A stretch of 64,000 bases of DNA from Megalopta genalis (Eukaryota > Arthropoda > Insecta > Hymenoptera > Halictidae): contig NC_135015.1 in assembly GCF_051020955.1 (NCBI RefSeq), positions 8,877,616 to 8,941,615 on the forward strand, read 5' to 3'. A model generated the notes under the pieces. The model saw only the letters and a program-made list of their open reading frames with translations. It was not told where the DNA came from and ran no database searches. This document shows positions 24,901-39,900 of this stretch, piece after piece. A program made the translations under genes and the position numbers. Each line of letters begins with the position of its first letter. Within the stretch, counting starts at the first letter, position 1.

Positions 24901-27900
24901 TAATCATTTCACCATGTTAATCGATTCGGAGACAGCATGGCCCGCGAATACGGGGAAGATAACGCGCGGTGTATCCGCAACAGCTCGCAAGAGCCGGGGT
25001 AAAATTAAACAGGCCGGTGTATTGCGAGAATGGAAGAGAAACTCGCGCTGTTTTAAAATAGAATACACCGACCGCGCAGCAGCAGAAAAAAACACACAGA
25101 AGCGGTAACGAGAACCTGTCAAAACCGCGTGTGGAAAAGTTCGAAATAAATTTTTCCAGCGAAATCGTGGTCCACGATTCCTTGGCTGGTGTGCTTCTGT
25201 CGCTGACAGTTTCGATTGGTTAATATTGTAACGTTTCCAGCGTGTTCCAACGAGATTAAATTTAAAAACAATGACATCCGAACGGGGTTAATTTTCACGC
25301 CATTGTTTTTTTTCAGCTGTCGGCATTCTTTTTAACAGAGAGTACGCAACAAGAACGAACTGTTGCCCCTTTTGACAAAACGACTGCATAGAGTGCTGAT
25401 TTTTATGCATTTCCGCCGCATAAAGACTAGCGAAGTAGAAATTTTTTGCAATTCCTTTTATTGATTGATATTAAAAAAAGAAAGGATCATGGACCGTAGT
25501 AAATTGAATAATGAAAAATCAAGTTCGGAAACAATCTATCCCGTTGTATGAACCAAGTTTGTCGTGCATTAAAAAAGTGATTAAATATGTTTTAGCAATG
25601 GTATACATCATTAGGCAGGGTGAGTTGATAAAAAGATTTGTAGAAGAAATCGTGCTTCGTCGTTCGTATTTAATATTCCGGAGTTTTATTATTTGCAGAT
25701 ACTGTTCCTGTTAAGTGGTTTCCTGAATTGAACGCAGGTATTTATGCGATCAGATACTTCAGAACTCCGATACATAAATATTCACCAGTATACCGATAAC
25801 ACTGAACGGCTGCAATTAGGCTAGGAATCTTTATGCAAATGCAAGCTTTTCTAGAATCATAAAAGTCTGCGACGTCGTTAAACGGTTTTGCTAGGCAAAT
25901 GAGGGTATTAAATCTGCGTCATCATTTCTTTAAATATCCATTCTCCTAGACTCTCTGCGTTCACTAGGAATCCATTAACTCTTTCTTTGGGGCACGGTGA
26001 GATTAAAAATGTCCCACCTTTTTTAGACCCATTTTGAAATATTGCAATAGCTGCATGCGCATTCATGTACCCACGTGGCATGGTGGGACTATTTGAGTCC
26101 CACCCTATAACAACAAATTGAATCATTATTTTTTTATGCTTTTATATTATGCGATTCCTTTGTTAATAAAAATATACCAATTTTGTTTAATTTAAAACGC
26201 AATAAAATTTCTGTGCAACGTGGGTCCATTTAATTTTCTAAAATCCTGTGCCCCAAAGAGTTAAACTCCACGAGGTTCCTACAATATCATATTACTGGAC
26301 CAAGCAATTTTTCAAATATGGAAAATGAAGAAATAGGATTAGCCTTTTCTCAGTCTATAATCAACTGTTTTCAATCAATCAAATTTGACTGAAAATAAAA
26401 GAATAAAAAGAATTAAAATACGCTCGATTACTCTCACTGGGATTTCACCTCGATTTAACACAAGACTTTGTCCAGAGTTTCGTACTGTCATGTGTTAATC
26501 TTTACCGGATTCACGTAATCTTGTTACCACTTCCGATTCGAACGTAACCTTTTTTACATTTCTAATAAAAACTGAAACGTGCAGATTCGCGTTCACCTTG
26601 CGATAGTCTATCAGAATCGTTTACACAATGCTCTGCAAACGCGTGTTCAATAGTGTTACCGATACAAGAGTTGATTAATAATTCCCTTCTTTTTATTGTC
26701 ACAAGCGGACCGCAGATTTTATGCATTCACGTAAAAGATAATTGGATGAAACGCGAAACTGTGCAGGCACATATTACAAAGCTATGAAACTACAGTACTG
26801 TCGTCCTGTTTCTGACCTACATTTCATTGAACTCCACTGTCTCTCGCAATTGCTTTTTTTGCGACTTAGAATAAAGGTCCACAGTCAAGACACGGTGTAA
26901 AAAGCGCATAAGAGATGCGGGACAGATGCAAGGTGGAACTTACAGGCGAATATGTTCACGTATCGGTTCTTCGGCTGGTTCTCGACGTAGAGCGAGTTCT
27001 TCGCAGGGAACTCGTCGGTCTCCGATTCGATGAACTCAAACTCCTTGCTGAACCCGATGTCGCTGTCTGCATGGAGTCTGGCAACGTGCTGCACGAATTT
27101 CTGTATGGCAACGGCGGTGCGTTCGCCGTCCTGTTCGGTGTTCTCCCATTCCTGAAGCATGGGCGCGCTCCGTGGCGGATAGCCGAGGAAGTAGTAAGCG
27201 GTGTGGAAGCATTTCCTGAAAATTGGCCTCAGGCAAGGCCTGATGAGTTTCACCGTAAGCATGCATTCGAACGAAAAAAAAACACAGGGAGAACGTAGAA
27301 ACGGACGAGGATCGCCGAGGAAGCAGCGGGGAGAATGGGGGGGTTTATCGCATGGCGGAACGATACGCTGTTATCAGTGTCGCGCCGCGTCTCTTCATTG
27401 GGAACGGAGCGAGTTTGAGCGCGACAAACAAATTGCACCAACTGTGTAGCTTGTTCAAGATGCATCTTACGCACCGACGGAAACACTGCTCGTTCACGAT
27501 ATCTCGGGGTTAAGAAAGAAACGGCTCGGGCTTTCTTCAACTCACAGCTTGAAGTAATTCTTCATGACAGTCGTCACGCGTTCTTCACTGGCCATCGTTA
27601 ATGAGCGTGCTCCGACGTTCGGCGTCGGGAGAACGATACGGAAATGCTAATCCGACCAGGAAGCGAGGAAACTGAACGGCCCAGAAGTTCGTGGCACGAT
27701 AAGCATCTTCCTGATCAAAAGGGAAAATTCGATGTCGCTCCTGGTTTACACGTGGTCCGCGCTCGCGAACTTCGTACGGTATGCGTAGCTCGCGGCGATC
27801 TGCTTGGCGAAACGCTGTCGTTCGACTAAGAAGCTTCGCTGCGACGTCGGTGCCGGCTGTTATCGCGGCTGATAAGCGGTTAACCAGCGAATCGGAAAGA

Positions 27901-30900
27901 GATAGATCGACTGGGCGAACGGCCGAGAGGAAAGATGCTCGACCGAGAAACTCCGAAAACGGATGTATGACATTCGTATTTGCTTTCCTGGTTTGCCAGC
28001 GACGATCCGTAGTCCAGGAATAGTGTGAAAATGACCCTGGAGACTGATACAGGAGAGTTCTGAGAATATTTAAGCTAAGTTCTCAAAGACAGTACGTACA
28101 GAATAGTTCGAAGTTCTTTGACAAATTTTATGACATCGAAAGCTAAGGTATCCAGAGATTTTTGTAGCAGACAAATTTTGAGGTGCAAGTTCAATGAGTT
28201 GGTTTTAAGAGGAAACATAGTCTTCTCGAGAGAGCATAAAGTAAGCGCGGGATATCAACAGAAATTCATCGACAAGCAGAGAGGAACAAATTTTTAGCGA
28301 ATTCTGACGTTGCAGAGAATTCATCGTTAATTTGATTACCAGGTAATTACCTTATCAATGATAGCGTATTCCTTCTCTTGCTAGCAACCTGATCCATTGT
28401 CCTATACGGTGCATCATCCGGTATGACGATACCTCGACTGACACGGGCGTTAAGGTACAGCCAAGAGCGCGTAAAGATAAACGAATGAAAAAGTGCGGAA
28501 CGAGTCGCGATAATTCTTCTATCCTGATAAGAAAATGCCCATGACAAGGTGCAATCTTTCGATATCGGTTCGTTACCGTGTACAGTTGCATCGATACTGG
28601 CCGAAGCAAGCGGAGTTCTGAACGGAACACACATGGAGACATGCGGGACTGAAAACTGGCAGACAAACATAGAGAAAGTTGATCCTCACTTCCACAAGAC
28701 GAAGGATGTTATCATCAGCATCACCGCTAGACAAGCGCAGACCATTCCGGCGATCACTCCGCTGCTGAACTTTCTGGTGCTGTGGGGCAACAATGGTGGA
28801 ACTTTGTCGCAATCGCGCGTGGCGCGCACCTTCCGTGGGATGGAATCTTCTCCGGCGATGATCAGTTGGTTGTCGATGGCGCTCCGCGTGCCTCCGTGTA
28901 CCACGATCTCGTAAACCGTGTTCATCGTCAAGTTCGGTATGATTGTCTGTGTATAAACAATATTTACCAATGTAAATACACAGATTTCGCACCGAAGAAT
29001 CACTCTTCTGCAAATCAAATCCACTATTTTGCAGTGCAAATCCACCATTTTGCAGGTCAAATTCACCATTTTGCAGGTCAAACCCGTCCTTTTACAGATC
29101 ACTTTCACCCTTTTCCAGAACAAGTTTTTGTACTTTGTTTTTTTATTTCGCGACCAGTAGACTGTGGATTTTATGCATTTATAATTGCAAAGTGAATTGC
29201 AAAACATTGAAGACATTAGAAGAATTTATAATGATATTGCTACATTATTCCAATTTATTACAATTATTAAAAAAGAAAAGCATCTACCAACTTATCTTCC
29301 TTATTTTTCTTATCTTTCGTATCTTCCTTATCTTGCATGCTATTAACTTAGATAATTTTGATTGCGCATAAAGATCCGCAATGTAATAATCAGCATCAAA
29401 TTCATTATGCACGATAATCAAAATTTGATTGCGTGCAATGATGAATGGAAAATCCAGGAAATTCTCCCTAATTCGCGCTCAGATTGTGCACAAAAAGATG
29501 GATAATTTGGAAAGAGAAGATATTTTATAGTTACCGATATAAAAACGAGCGGCAAGGCTCGAATAATCGTATCTCCTCTTCCCAAATTGTCCATTTTTGT
29601 GCACAATCTGAGCGCGAATTAGGGAGAATTTACTGTATGTATGTAGAGCTCGATCCGCAAAAATGGTTGTCCTGCAACTGTTGGTGGCAATTTGAGAGTA
29701 ATAGTTGGAAGTGATTGATTGCATCTGCCATATGATCTCATAGGCTAGCAAATAATATGTACACTTCGAGGGGAATTTGACCTTGAAGTGCGGATTCTTG
29801 TTTCTCAACAAAATTCCTACAACACAATTACAGTAAAGTCTGTCGGGAGATAAAAGTCTCCATTCCCAAACATTTCCGGTACACCCGACGCGACGGTTAC
29901 AATTAGTCATCGGCAGATAGCGTAAGGTTATCTGTGCCTTTGTCAGAACAATTGTCTGCAGTCTAGGAACCGGTATTTCAATATGCGATTAGACAGGAGG
30001 AATCCGCCTACGGTCGAAGAGGTTCGATCACTCGAGAAAACGAAAGGTTCCGAGTTCGAGCTTCGGTCCAGTAAACACCGTAGCCGATTCCTTTCACGAT
30101 TTGAGAAATCTTCGCCGCGAAGACGGAGCTACGCAGAGAGTGGAAAAACTGTCGTGCCTGGATGATACCCTCGGCCGGACATCTTAATCATAGCGTTTAG
30201 ACTTTGGTCTGGATGATCGATTTTTTACACGATTTTGAAGAAAGTTAGAATACCGGACCACTTTATGCACTTGCATTCGACTTGTGTTTATTAAACACTA
30301 TGAATAAACTGTTGACAACGTCTCGATGTCAAAATATGTGACACGTTTTATCTCCTTGCTCTATAATATCGTGAATTTACTGAAAACGAATATCACCCAT
30401 TTCGTTGTTAATGATATTTAGCCACTAGACTGCAGTATAAAGTTTCTTTTCTTTTTAAGAAGTTATTAAGGTCGAAGAAATCGTTGGCCAACTCGGAATT
30501 CCTTTTTAATCCTGCAAAGAAGCTAACGTCACTGCCGCAAACCTTCAAAATCGTTCAACGAGAAACAAGTCAGCAATACGTTTCTTCTATCTTTCGTTGC
30601 TTTGAGACAGCAAGAACACCGAAGTCATGGAAAGATTAAGCAAAAAGTATGATGGAATATAATAATCGGTCAACCAGTTTCCCAGGAAAAAGATCTCCAG
30701 ACAAAAGAGCAAAAAAGGAGGAACAGTAACGTACTGCGCTCTCAAGGTGGTCTTTCTCGGTAAGCACTTCGATCTCCTCGTAACGGTTGTCGTTCTCGAT
30801 CCGGTACTTGATGAAATAGTAGTCGATCGAGCCCCAAAAGATGCTCGGCCTGGCCCATTGGATGTACACAGAGTCGTGGGTCTGGCAGCTCACATTCAAG

Positions 30901-33900
30901 ATCAACGGTGCTCCGGGTCCAGCGATGTCCGTTTGCCGAATTATGTGATCCGAAGGCTCGCCCTCGTTCTTCCATGTGTACGCCTTCACCCATATTTCGT
31001 ACTTGGTGTTGGGTTCTGGAAGGAAAACGTTCTTTAATCAGCATGGGAAGATCTACTTGTCTTAGCGGCTCGGCTGTTTGGCCGGTGACCAAAACGGGCT
31101 CGGCTGTTTTGGCTCCGGAACAACGACGGCATGGGTTCATAAAATTATTCCGGAACATTCCCCACGACTATATTATCCCGCTATAGCCTGTTATTCGCAA
31201 AAAGAGGTCTCAGGTACCGTACCTACACAGATGAGAAGACGGTGAGCTGGCGCGAGAGATGATCCTTCTCTTTGTCTGCTATCGTTTGTTCTCGGTCCAA
31301 TTAAGTTCATACTAATTGCACTCGAAGCTATTTTAATTCGAAGTCCGAATCATATTTTCTGCCCTACAATGTTTCCCATTTAACTTGGTTGATTTGTTGC
31401 AACTTTTGCAGATGAAATCGAGCCAATTGGCACGCGCAATAAGTGCTTGCTGCTTTTAGCAATCGTTTAAGTGTAAATAAAGTTAATGTTATCAAAATTA
31501 CTTTGAAACGTGGAACAGCAATTTTCAGTGGTGTCTCAGAATTGCCACTCGAGTTGATACTTCAGCAAATAATGAAAATACATGAGATTGCTGATCAGAC
31601 AAACTTTTCCTCAACTAGGAATTGTGCAATCGTAGCTCAGATCGCAGTTTATAAAATACGAGCGTCAAGAATAGAGTTGAAACTGGTAAACTATGGTAAA
31701 CTGTGACTCTCCTTTCAAAGAAGAACCTATTCAATCGAGCATGATTGTTTGCGATGATTCAAGTCAAACTTCAGCGCACTTTGCGGGTCTTAATTATTAG
31801 GCTGCGGATTTTGCCCGTTTTTCAAGCAGCTTTATATATTATATATATAATATTATCGCAACAGTATACGAACGCTTGTAATTTTACGATTTTAAACAAT
31901 GAAAATTAAAGCTAGGTGGTCCCGGAAACCTGGTTACGAAAGCAGCAGTTCGAAATGAAGATCGAGATAGTGATTCGTTAAACGAATTCCCGGCTCAGGC
32001 ACGTTGTCTAACGGTGCATTAATCTGCAGCTATCCAGCTCAAATATGTCGATAAGAGCTTATCGATGACCCAAGTGTGCTGACGGTCCTCATTCTGTTCC
32101 CTGAACGATAATTCTCGAAACGGATAACGTTGTTCACTTGATCTTGGACTAGTTCCGTGCTTCCCAAACATACCATCACTCGAGGAACGCCAGAACGATT
32201 TAAGGGATTTGGTAGCTTTGGGTGCAATTAGCACAGGCGTCGAATGAAAAGAAGGAGAAAATACAAAAGAGAATTTAAAGTTTTAAATAACGAAGTTATT
32301 TAAACAATAAACACACTAGTAGTAAGACATTAATTTTACAAGTTCAAGTTTCAATGTGTTTTTGTGTTTCAAGTCATTTTAAAGCTTCACACACACGCAC
32401 ACGCACACGCGCGCGCGCGCGCGTCTCTACTTTCACAGACCGTCATTGCTTTTCACAGAAACGCTACAAACTGGTGCATCTGTTAAGATCTTGGGAAATT
32501 TTGTTAGAGAAAGGTGGAACACTTACTCAGTTCCTTTAAGACGAACTCGATGATGGAGCCATCGTAGTTGTCGGTCTTGTACATCTGAACGTCGGTGCAG
32601 TTGGCTTGCATGTAATAGATGCGATAACCGGAAATGATCCCATTGGCTCTCTCGGGCTCGGACCATGACAATTCGATGGTGGTGGAGGTGATGTCATGAG
32701 ACGAAAGATTCAATGGTTTTGTTGGCGCTGCAAACAGAATTCGTACGCGGAATTAGAACAAGCTCCAGTTCGTTTATGAAAGTACCTGAAAAAGTCCGCG
32801 TTAACTTTTACGATCGACAATTTTCCCACGCGATCCGTATAGTATTTTCATGAGTTCCGGTTTCGAGTTATCCTTGAGAGGATTGCGACCGGCGGAACGA
32901 CAATTTTCCATGTTTCGCGGCGTGGCTCAATATCCGCGGCTCCATAAACTATTTTTCGGTCGATGCACTTGGCGGCGCGCCTCTTTCGCCCCCTTCCGTT
33001 CTCTTTCTCGTCTTTTCGGCGAGGCCGCTCTGCTCGTCATCTTCCAAGGTGGCTTTCCAATTTCCCGGGCACAAAGACGAGAGTCGGCTCGCGTCGACCG
33101 AAGTCTGAATAATTAATTTCGCCTCGAGTATCTTCTCAGACCCCTCGCGCCGGCGAGTTATACTGCATATAGCCACCGTTCTCACTTTTCGTACAGCCGA
33201 CCACACTGTCTAAGATCGAGACTGCGTCCTCTTCGACGCGTCTAAAGACACTCCCTTTCGCGAATAAGTCGCCGGGACAACCGGGCTTAACTGTTTGAGG
33301 GGCCGCGCTCGTTCCAGAAATCCACTCGAAGAGCAGCGAGCGTCGGGATTTACGCTTCTTTTGTATCGTTCTAAGAAGGCTGCAGCTTTCATACAAATAT
33401 TTACCAGTTTTTCACATTCTTAACACCAGTTATATTTTTGCAAGCTTCGTCTTGGACGTAGGAGTTCCGAATGATAACTTAACAATCTCGTTACAAGCAA
33501 AGACAGTGCTCGTACAGTCGCGAGAAATGTTCAAAGTAATTAATATTTATTTCAATAGGAAACAGAGCGTAGCTAAAACACAGACTAAAGTAAATGTAAA
33601 ATATTGGTACTATCTACGATACGACAGAAAATGTAAATAAAATCTTGATGAATCAGGTTCTGCGGTCGAATTCAAACCGCATGAATAATGACTTATAATT
33701 AATTCCGTCACGTTTTGCTCGAATGACTTCGAATCATTCTAAGATGATCGCGCGAATAAAAAAGATGCTCGTGGCAGCGAGCCATTGTCAATGCTGGCTA
33801 GGGGAACATCCCTAAAGTCAATATGCCACCCTAATGCTTCGAGGATGGTCAGGATATCATAAATAACGCCGTGAGCAGCGAAGAGCGAGAACATCGGTGC

Positions 33901-36900
33901 CTAAACGAGTTGTCCCTTCTAAGATGACACTGTTTCTCTTTGGAAGTGCCTGCGCGAGATATAAATACGTTATCGCCGCAGGTTCCACTGGTTCGGCAAA
34001 AGTGTGGATTATGCATCATGTATCTTTGAGCAGATATCACACGTGCAGAACATGTGCTCGTGGTTCTCTTATAGCGGTTCGAAAGGCTTGCTTCTTCGGC
34101 CCAACGTAAATTAGCGTATCTCGAACAGATGCGAGCGAAAGTTTACTCTGATAGCGGGCGAGCATTATAAACAGAACTGAAGTACTTAATTTCTAAGCTC
34201 TCCTCCTTCTGGCGCACGTTTATCCGTCTCAATTGTTAGCTGTTTGTCGTAAGTTAGACGTTCTATCTGCGGATTATTTCCAGGTTTCAAGAAGCGCGCT
34301 TTTCGTATTTAGATTTCTCAAAAGTTTAAAAATATTGCATTAGTCAGAACAGGGGTGACCAACTTCTTCGCCAGACGGAGCACGCGTCCCACCGGCGATT
34401 TCTAGGTGTGGGACCCCATCGATGTTTTCAAACTTTCACAGAGGTTTTCAACGTTCTCCCGAGAATTGTTTCGGATGATTTTCAAAATTCTGTTCTTATT
34501 TACTGAGATCGTTTTAATGCGACGCTTACAAAAATATGAAACACATTTCCAAGAGTTATTAAACGATTTAAGTAAGATGATTTAAGTAGTAGAACGAGTA
34601 AACCAATTTCGCATGCAAAGAGTTGACACCTTCGGGACGACTCTGACAGCTCGAACTCAGCCTCCAGATAAGGAAAATCGCAAATTAAACTTTAAAGCTA
34701 TGTCCAGACGTTTGTGAGGCAGCCTCAACTGACAGCTGCCTCAATCGCACTGTCACGAGTGTCTCTTTATTAATATGTGAGGCAAGGACGTCGCGAGGCA
34801 GCATGAACCATCAATTACCACCTCGGTAACCATGGCATTTGAATCTAGAGCTTGTGCTGCCTCACGCAGTAACATATGTGTGCTTACAATCCCTGGCATT
34901 TTCAGGTTTTTGTTGCATTTTACATTCCAGTGATAAACGCAATAAACCTTACGATTTGTATCCATTTTGGAGAATCAAAAATATCGAGATATACGATGTG
35001 TACATAATTTATTTGTAAAGTACATGATGGAACTGACCAAATGCTATGCATCCCAAAAGTTTTATTATAGTGAATATAGTTGTTGACAACTGGCAGCTAT
35101 AAAAATGAGCCGCGAGGCTCGAATAATCGTATCTCCTCTTCCAAAATTGTCCATTTTTGTGTACAATTTGAGCGTCAATTATGGAGAATTTACTGTATTC
35201 GTAAATCTAGCACTGTATACGAAACGAGACGAATGACAAATAGCTTCGCGAAGCTGTTTCGCAATATTCGAGCGTAGCTACACTTTCGTATAAATTGTCA
35301 CTGATTTCAAATAATTTCAAGTTCTGAATAAAGTTTTACATGCAGCGCGACCGAATTTCATCTGCATCGATACAAAACTCTGCAATGCTCTCCATCGTGA
35401 TAATTAATAACTATGCTGCGGATGATATGCGTTTATGACAAAAACAAGTATGTATCTAAAGTTTGTAACAGTGGAAAAATGAAAAGAATAAATAATCCCT
35501 ACGAATGAATTAACTTAATCCCTCCTACTATAAATTAACTTAACTCTGAATTATCTTAACGATAAATTCTTGAAGTTACTATAAATTAACTTAACTCTGA
35601 ATTATATTAACAATAAATAATATTCTGTATTTCTCACAACAACGCGCCACTATAATTCTAACCCACTCAACTGTATCTAAACAATAATTATCCATTGAAA
35701 AGCTAATCAGGCTTTCACCTATGGTACGCTAAAACCACCTGAAAGCCATTCCTGTAGCCTACGAAAGTCCTCGAATGTTTAAGCCGAGGAACAACAGCTG
35801 CGAACCCTAACAGTGGTTGGATAGAGTCGTTTCCACTGAAAGTTGATTAGCAGGAGAAACAAAAGAACGAACAAGCGCGAAACATTCTATCGTACGGTTT
35901 CACGATTGAATTTCGCGGAGTTTCAGGAACGAAGCAGCGGCCGGGGTGGGTTCCGGGGGTTGGCGAGGATTTCCTAGGAACATTACGCGCCACGCGAACC
36001 CACCAAACACGGAGCCGGTAATCAGATTCTGCACACATCGCTACAAAACCTTAGGCGGTTCATTATCGAAATTCGCAGCCGGCGCAGCTGGCTGTGTTTT
36101 CGATTCTGAACGATAGCTCGGGGAAAACGATACCTTCTGGACACCAAACGGACTTCAATAACGCGTGCTGTACCCCTAGTGCTTCTGCGTAACACAATAC
36201 TCCTGCAAGCGGTGCGAAACGCTGAGCCCGGCCCGCGCTCGAGCATCCAACTTTGAATATGGATGAACGATCGGTGGGGTGCTAAATCGTGCATGATAGA
36301 AAACGCAGGGGCTCAAATTTGCACCTGGTTGCGATGTCCTTTATTTTCTGCTCGGGAGCCTGGCACCTTTCTTTCTTCGCGCGAAAGATATCCGAGACTT
36401 TCTATCATTGAAATCAGCTAACGTGATCTGCCAGGAACGATAATGGAACAATTATGTGACAATCATTTGTGACAATCGGCGTTTTTTAGTTTCCCTTCTT
36501 CGTCAGTGAACGCTATAGAGATTTCGGTGAATTGTTAAGAATACAATTCTGCCTGAATTGAGAATGGCATTGAGCGACATAGAGAACGGCGTCAAATAGC
36601 AATTGGACACGTAAATTCGCTCGTGCCCAGATAAAAAAATGTTCAAGCATGAAAATTCTTGTTGCTCGGATTGCAGTTGGATATCGATACGATCGGGCGA
36701 CAAACTGCGTTCGCAGTATTTACATACCCGCCGTTCGAACCAGCCGGGGCGAGTTTCAACGCTGAGAAGGGAAACGCGCGAATCAAATGGTCTACATATT
36801 TGGAAATTCTATACTAAAATAGACGGGCACTACGTGACGAATCAATTTTGTCTTAACTCGTTGAATTTATTCCACGTACTCTTCTCTAAGGAGTATTAAA

Positions 36901-39900
36901 AATGCAATTTTTGTATTTTGATAAAAGTACAAGTTATTTTCTTCTCTGGATTTACAAATTATGTCACACAAAACGTACGGTGTGCAAATTTGTTCGATAG
37001 CATTTATGTGCTTTTCTGCACGTGACTGTAAATAACTGGCAATTGAACAGCCGAAAAAATGTAGTAAAATTAAAATAACTTGTACGAAATAATTTAACGG
37101 AAGTACACTGCACGATCAATTGGATACATACAAAGATGGATAAATAATTTCGTCAGCCATATTGTATGGCCGACGCGGCAGTCGACGCGTTAAGTATACA
37201 AAATACTGATTCTCTGCAACCGAAGCCGACCGTGAAAGTATCTATCCGCGTTCCCATATTTCGTATTCACCCTTTCTGTTACCGTTCCATTTCCGCGATG
37301 GGTTTTCCACGGACGTTCGTCCGGAAAGCGATCGCCCCGTAATTCCTGCTCGCTTCGAGTCTTCTATTTCGGCTCGGGCGGAAGAACGGCTCCGCTTCGT
37401 ATTCACCGTGCATTAACGATGGAAATGAAGAGGCGAGTCACGGCGATTAGACGCAGGACTTTAGAATTCGCGGCCGACCGATGATGTTGTATCGAGTGTA
37501 CGTGCACGCACGAGCACGAAAAATGAATACGATTACGCGGTGAATAGGCAAGGTCGGGCTCGACCCGTTTCGCGTACCGGCAAACAGCCGTCGAGAAAAA
37601 CGAAGGAAAGAGAAAGGTGAGAACCTAGTCCCGCTGATTACGTCGAGGACTTTTTTTCGTCCGACTTTTCCGGGTCGAGGGAAAACGCGAATCTGCCAAC
37701 CCTTTCTCCTCGCCTTGTTCGGGAACTTTTGTTCCCGATCCTTTTAAACCATTTTTCTTTTTTACCAACCGCACGACAATTCCGAAAAACGTGGCATGTC
37801 GCAATTTCAAAAAATTTGAGATCATGCACATTAAATGAGCTGTAGCAGAATTTATGTATTTGGCAGAGAAAAGTCACGAAAGCAAATTCGATAAGCTCAA
37901 AAAGGTAGAATAACTAGGGGTGTCCCTGCTTACAACCACAGAATTATTTCTCTCTGCATTTTGTGGACATTGTTTTAACCTCTTACCTCCAACACAATTA
38001 TTTACAAAATAAACAGTCTATAGAAGATCTTTGTTAATAATCTTGTTCAGTACAATGAACTTCGACGAAATGCAAAATATATCTATAATGTAAGGAGACA
38101 TCATTTTTCATGTCTAGCTAGTTTAATTATTTATTTACTTTCTCGTTGCTGACTAAAAATAACGCGTGTAGCACGTCATTTCAGCGCAAGGGGTTAATTA
38201 TTGAAACGATGTTAGTTCTGCCACGAAACTGAAACAAATATTTTTGCGACTTTTGTAAAACTGACCAAGAAACTATTAAAATATATTTAATAAATAGTAT
38301 AAATCTATTAACTTATTTTGGCTTGCAATATTATTAAATATCTTCCTGACTTTTGTAAAAGTAGGTTTGTGGGCAAAACGTAAGTTTAAAGTAAGAATCG
38401 CAAAATTCGTTTTCCTCGTAGCAAGTCATTAACGATAAAGTAGCTCCACTGAGCACAGTTGCGAAAGAAGTCGTAAGACAAGGCAGAGTGAAGAGTCTCG
38501 TCACTTGCCTGATTGCTCACTTCAAAAATTCTGCTAAAGATTGAAAGGGAAAGTTCTCCGGTAACGAAGGGATTCTACCCTTATATAGAAGAACCGTATT
38601 AGTTTGTTTATTAATAATGAACGAATGAAAGATTGAAATATATTTTTAATATTTTAATCGAATTGTTAGGTCTATTAATAAGACAATCTCTAGAAACTGA
38701 AGTGATAAAAAATCGGTTTCGCAGATTGAAAGATGCGTTGTAGGAAATCTGAACTAAGAATGTTATCATTCTTTAATCACACAAATGTTTCCTAGTATAT
38801 CATAAATTTGTATGTTCCGTAAATTTGCAGGTTCTTCGAATATCACGCTCTGTTGTAATTATAATAACGTCACGTACAAAATTAATTTTTGATATCCTTT
38901 CTATGAAATTCAAATTTATTAAATTTTTTTCGGTCTCGGAAAACTCAACTCAACTGTGCGAACTTTGTCGCTCGAACGAAACCCTTCTTTCATTTCCGGC
39001 AAGGTTCAAATCTCCAATTCTAATTTCTCTGACACTTTCGGTTTTTTCACTTTCCATCAGTAAAAAGAATTCTTCCGTATGTTACGAACGGTCGAGCGGA
39101 TCGGCAGATTGAATTTCAGTGTCGTTGGAAATGAAAGGATCGGTAACTGCTCGTCAGATAGTTACCGCGAACCGGTGCGCTACGTTCTCCGCAGGTGACT
39201 AATCCTCCGTACCGAAACAAAACCGTCTATCCATATTTACGATTCTTTTATGCGGAGTCTTGCTTCAGCGAACGACAAAGCGCCTTCGCAAAATACTAAG
39301 CAATTCGAGTTACGGATCGATTCTTCTTGGAAATAATACGTTGCTGCTTTCGTATTTTCCTAAGGTTGCCGCGCGCGCAACCCGATGCTATCGGCCGTTC
39401 AAATTATCGGTAGAAAGAAACCCAGCGACCGGAAAATTTTAATACAATGTACGAGCGAAATTGCCGGCACTCAGGCAACGCTTTGGTTAATGGCTTGGCC
39501 CGAACCTGGCAAATCGGCAGGTGAGTCAGGATCACGCTACGTACTGCATATGTCGTGGAGCGACGTCAAGCTTCGCGTCTTTTTTATTGGATGCGCTGAT
39601 TCAGCAGTGTCTCGATTATTACGATTATGTTCTAAATTATTGCAAGTAAAACAACAACGTACTGTCTTTTACACTTTACGATTATCGTGTTGTCATCCAC
39701 TAGACCAGCTTTATAAGTTTCATATGCCAATGATTTATTAAGAATGCATTTATTGTTATCATTATCAATATATTAACACGTTCCGTGCCGAGCTTTTTTT
39801 ACTCGAATCTTCACACTTTGATATTTTACTAAAACTTGATGTATTACGTGCAATTATTAATTCTCGTACACATAACAACGTAACAAAAACTTATCAACGC

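Larger units (their letters stand above)
21674..26943 (-). other. Ptp99A intron before D1, repeat-bearing
   Basis: This 5.27 kb intron separates the juxtamembrane exon from the rest of D1. It holds a probable solo LTR (21743-22079), an AT-rich repeat near 22390-22560 that looks like a dispersed element, a GC-rich stretch at 23.3-25.1 kb without coding signal, and a TTAA-flanked element (25975-26264). Confidence 0.7.
28947..30734 (-). other. Ptp99A intron inside FN3 domain 3
   Basis: The intron contains the 21-base minisatellite at 29007-29132 and the hairpin element at 29455-29635. The remainder is unremarkable AT-rich DNA. Confidence 0.7.

Noticed and set aside
26915..27298. Plus-strand frame of 127 residues
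   Set aside because: Antisense of the juxtamembrane/D1 exon at 26944-27215.
28947..29216. Extra N-terminal coding sequence attached to the transmembrane exon
   Set aside because: Open frame only because of the 21-base repeat; FN3 alignment and a consensus acceptor end the exon at 28946. Kept as a finding but not as an exon.
34340..34440. CAGGGGTGACCAACTT at about 34352 as a hAT-type transposon end
   Set aside because: No matching inverted end or 8-base target duplication was found nearby; too little to call an element.
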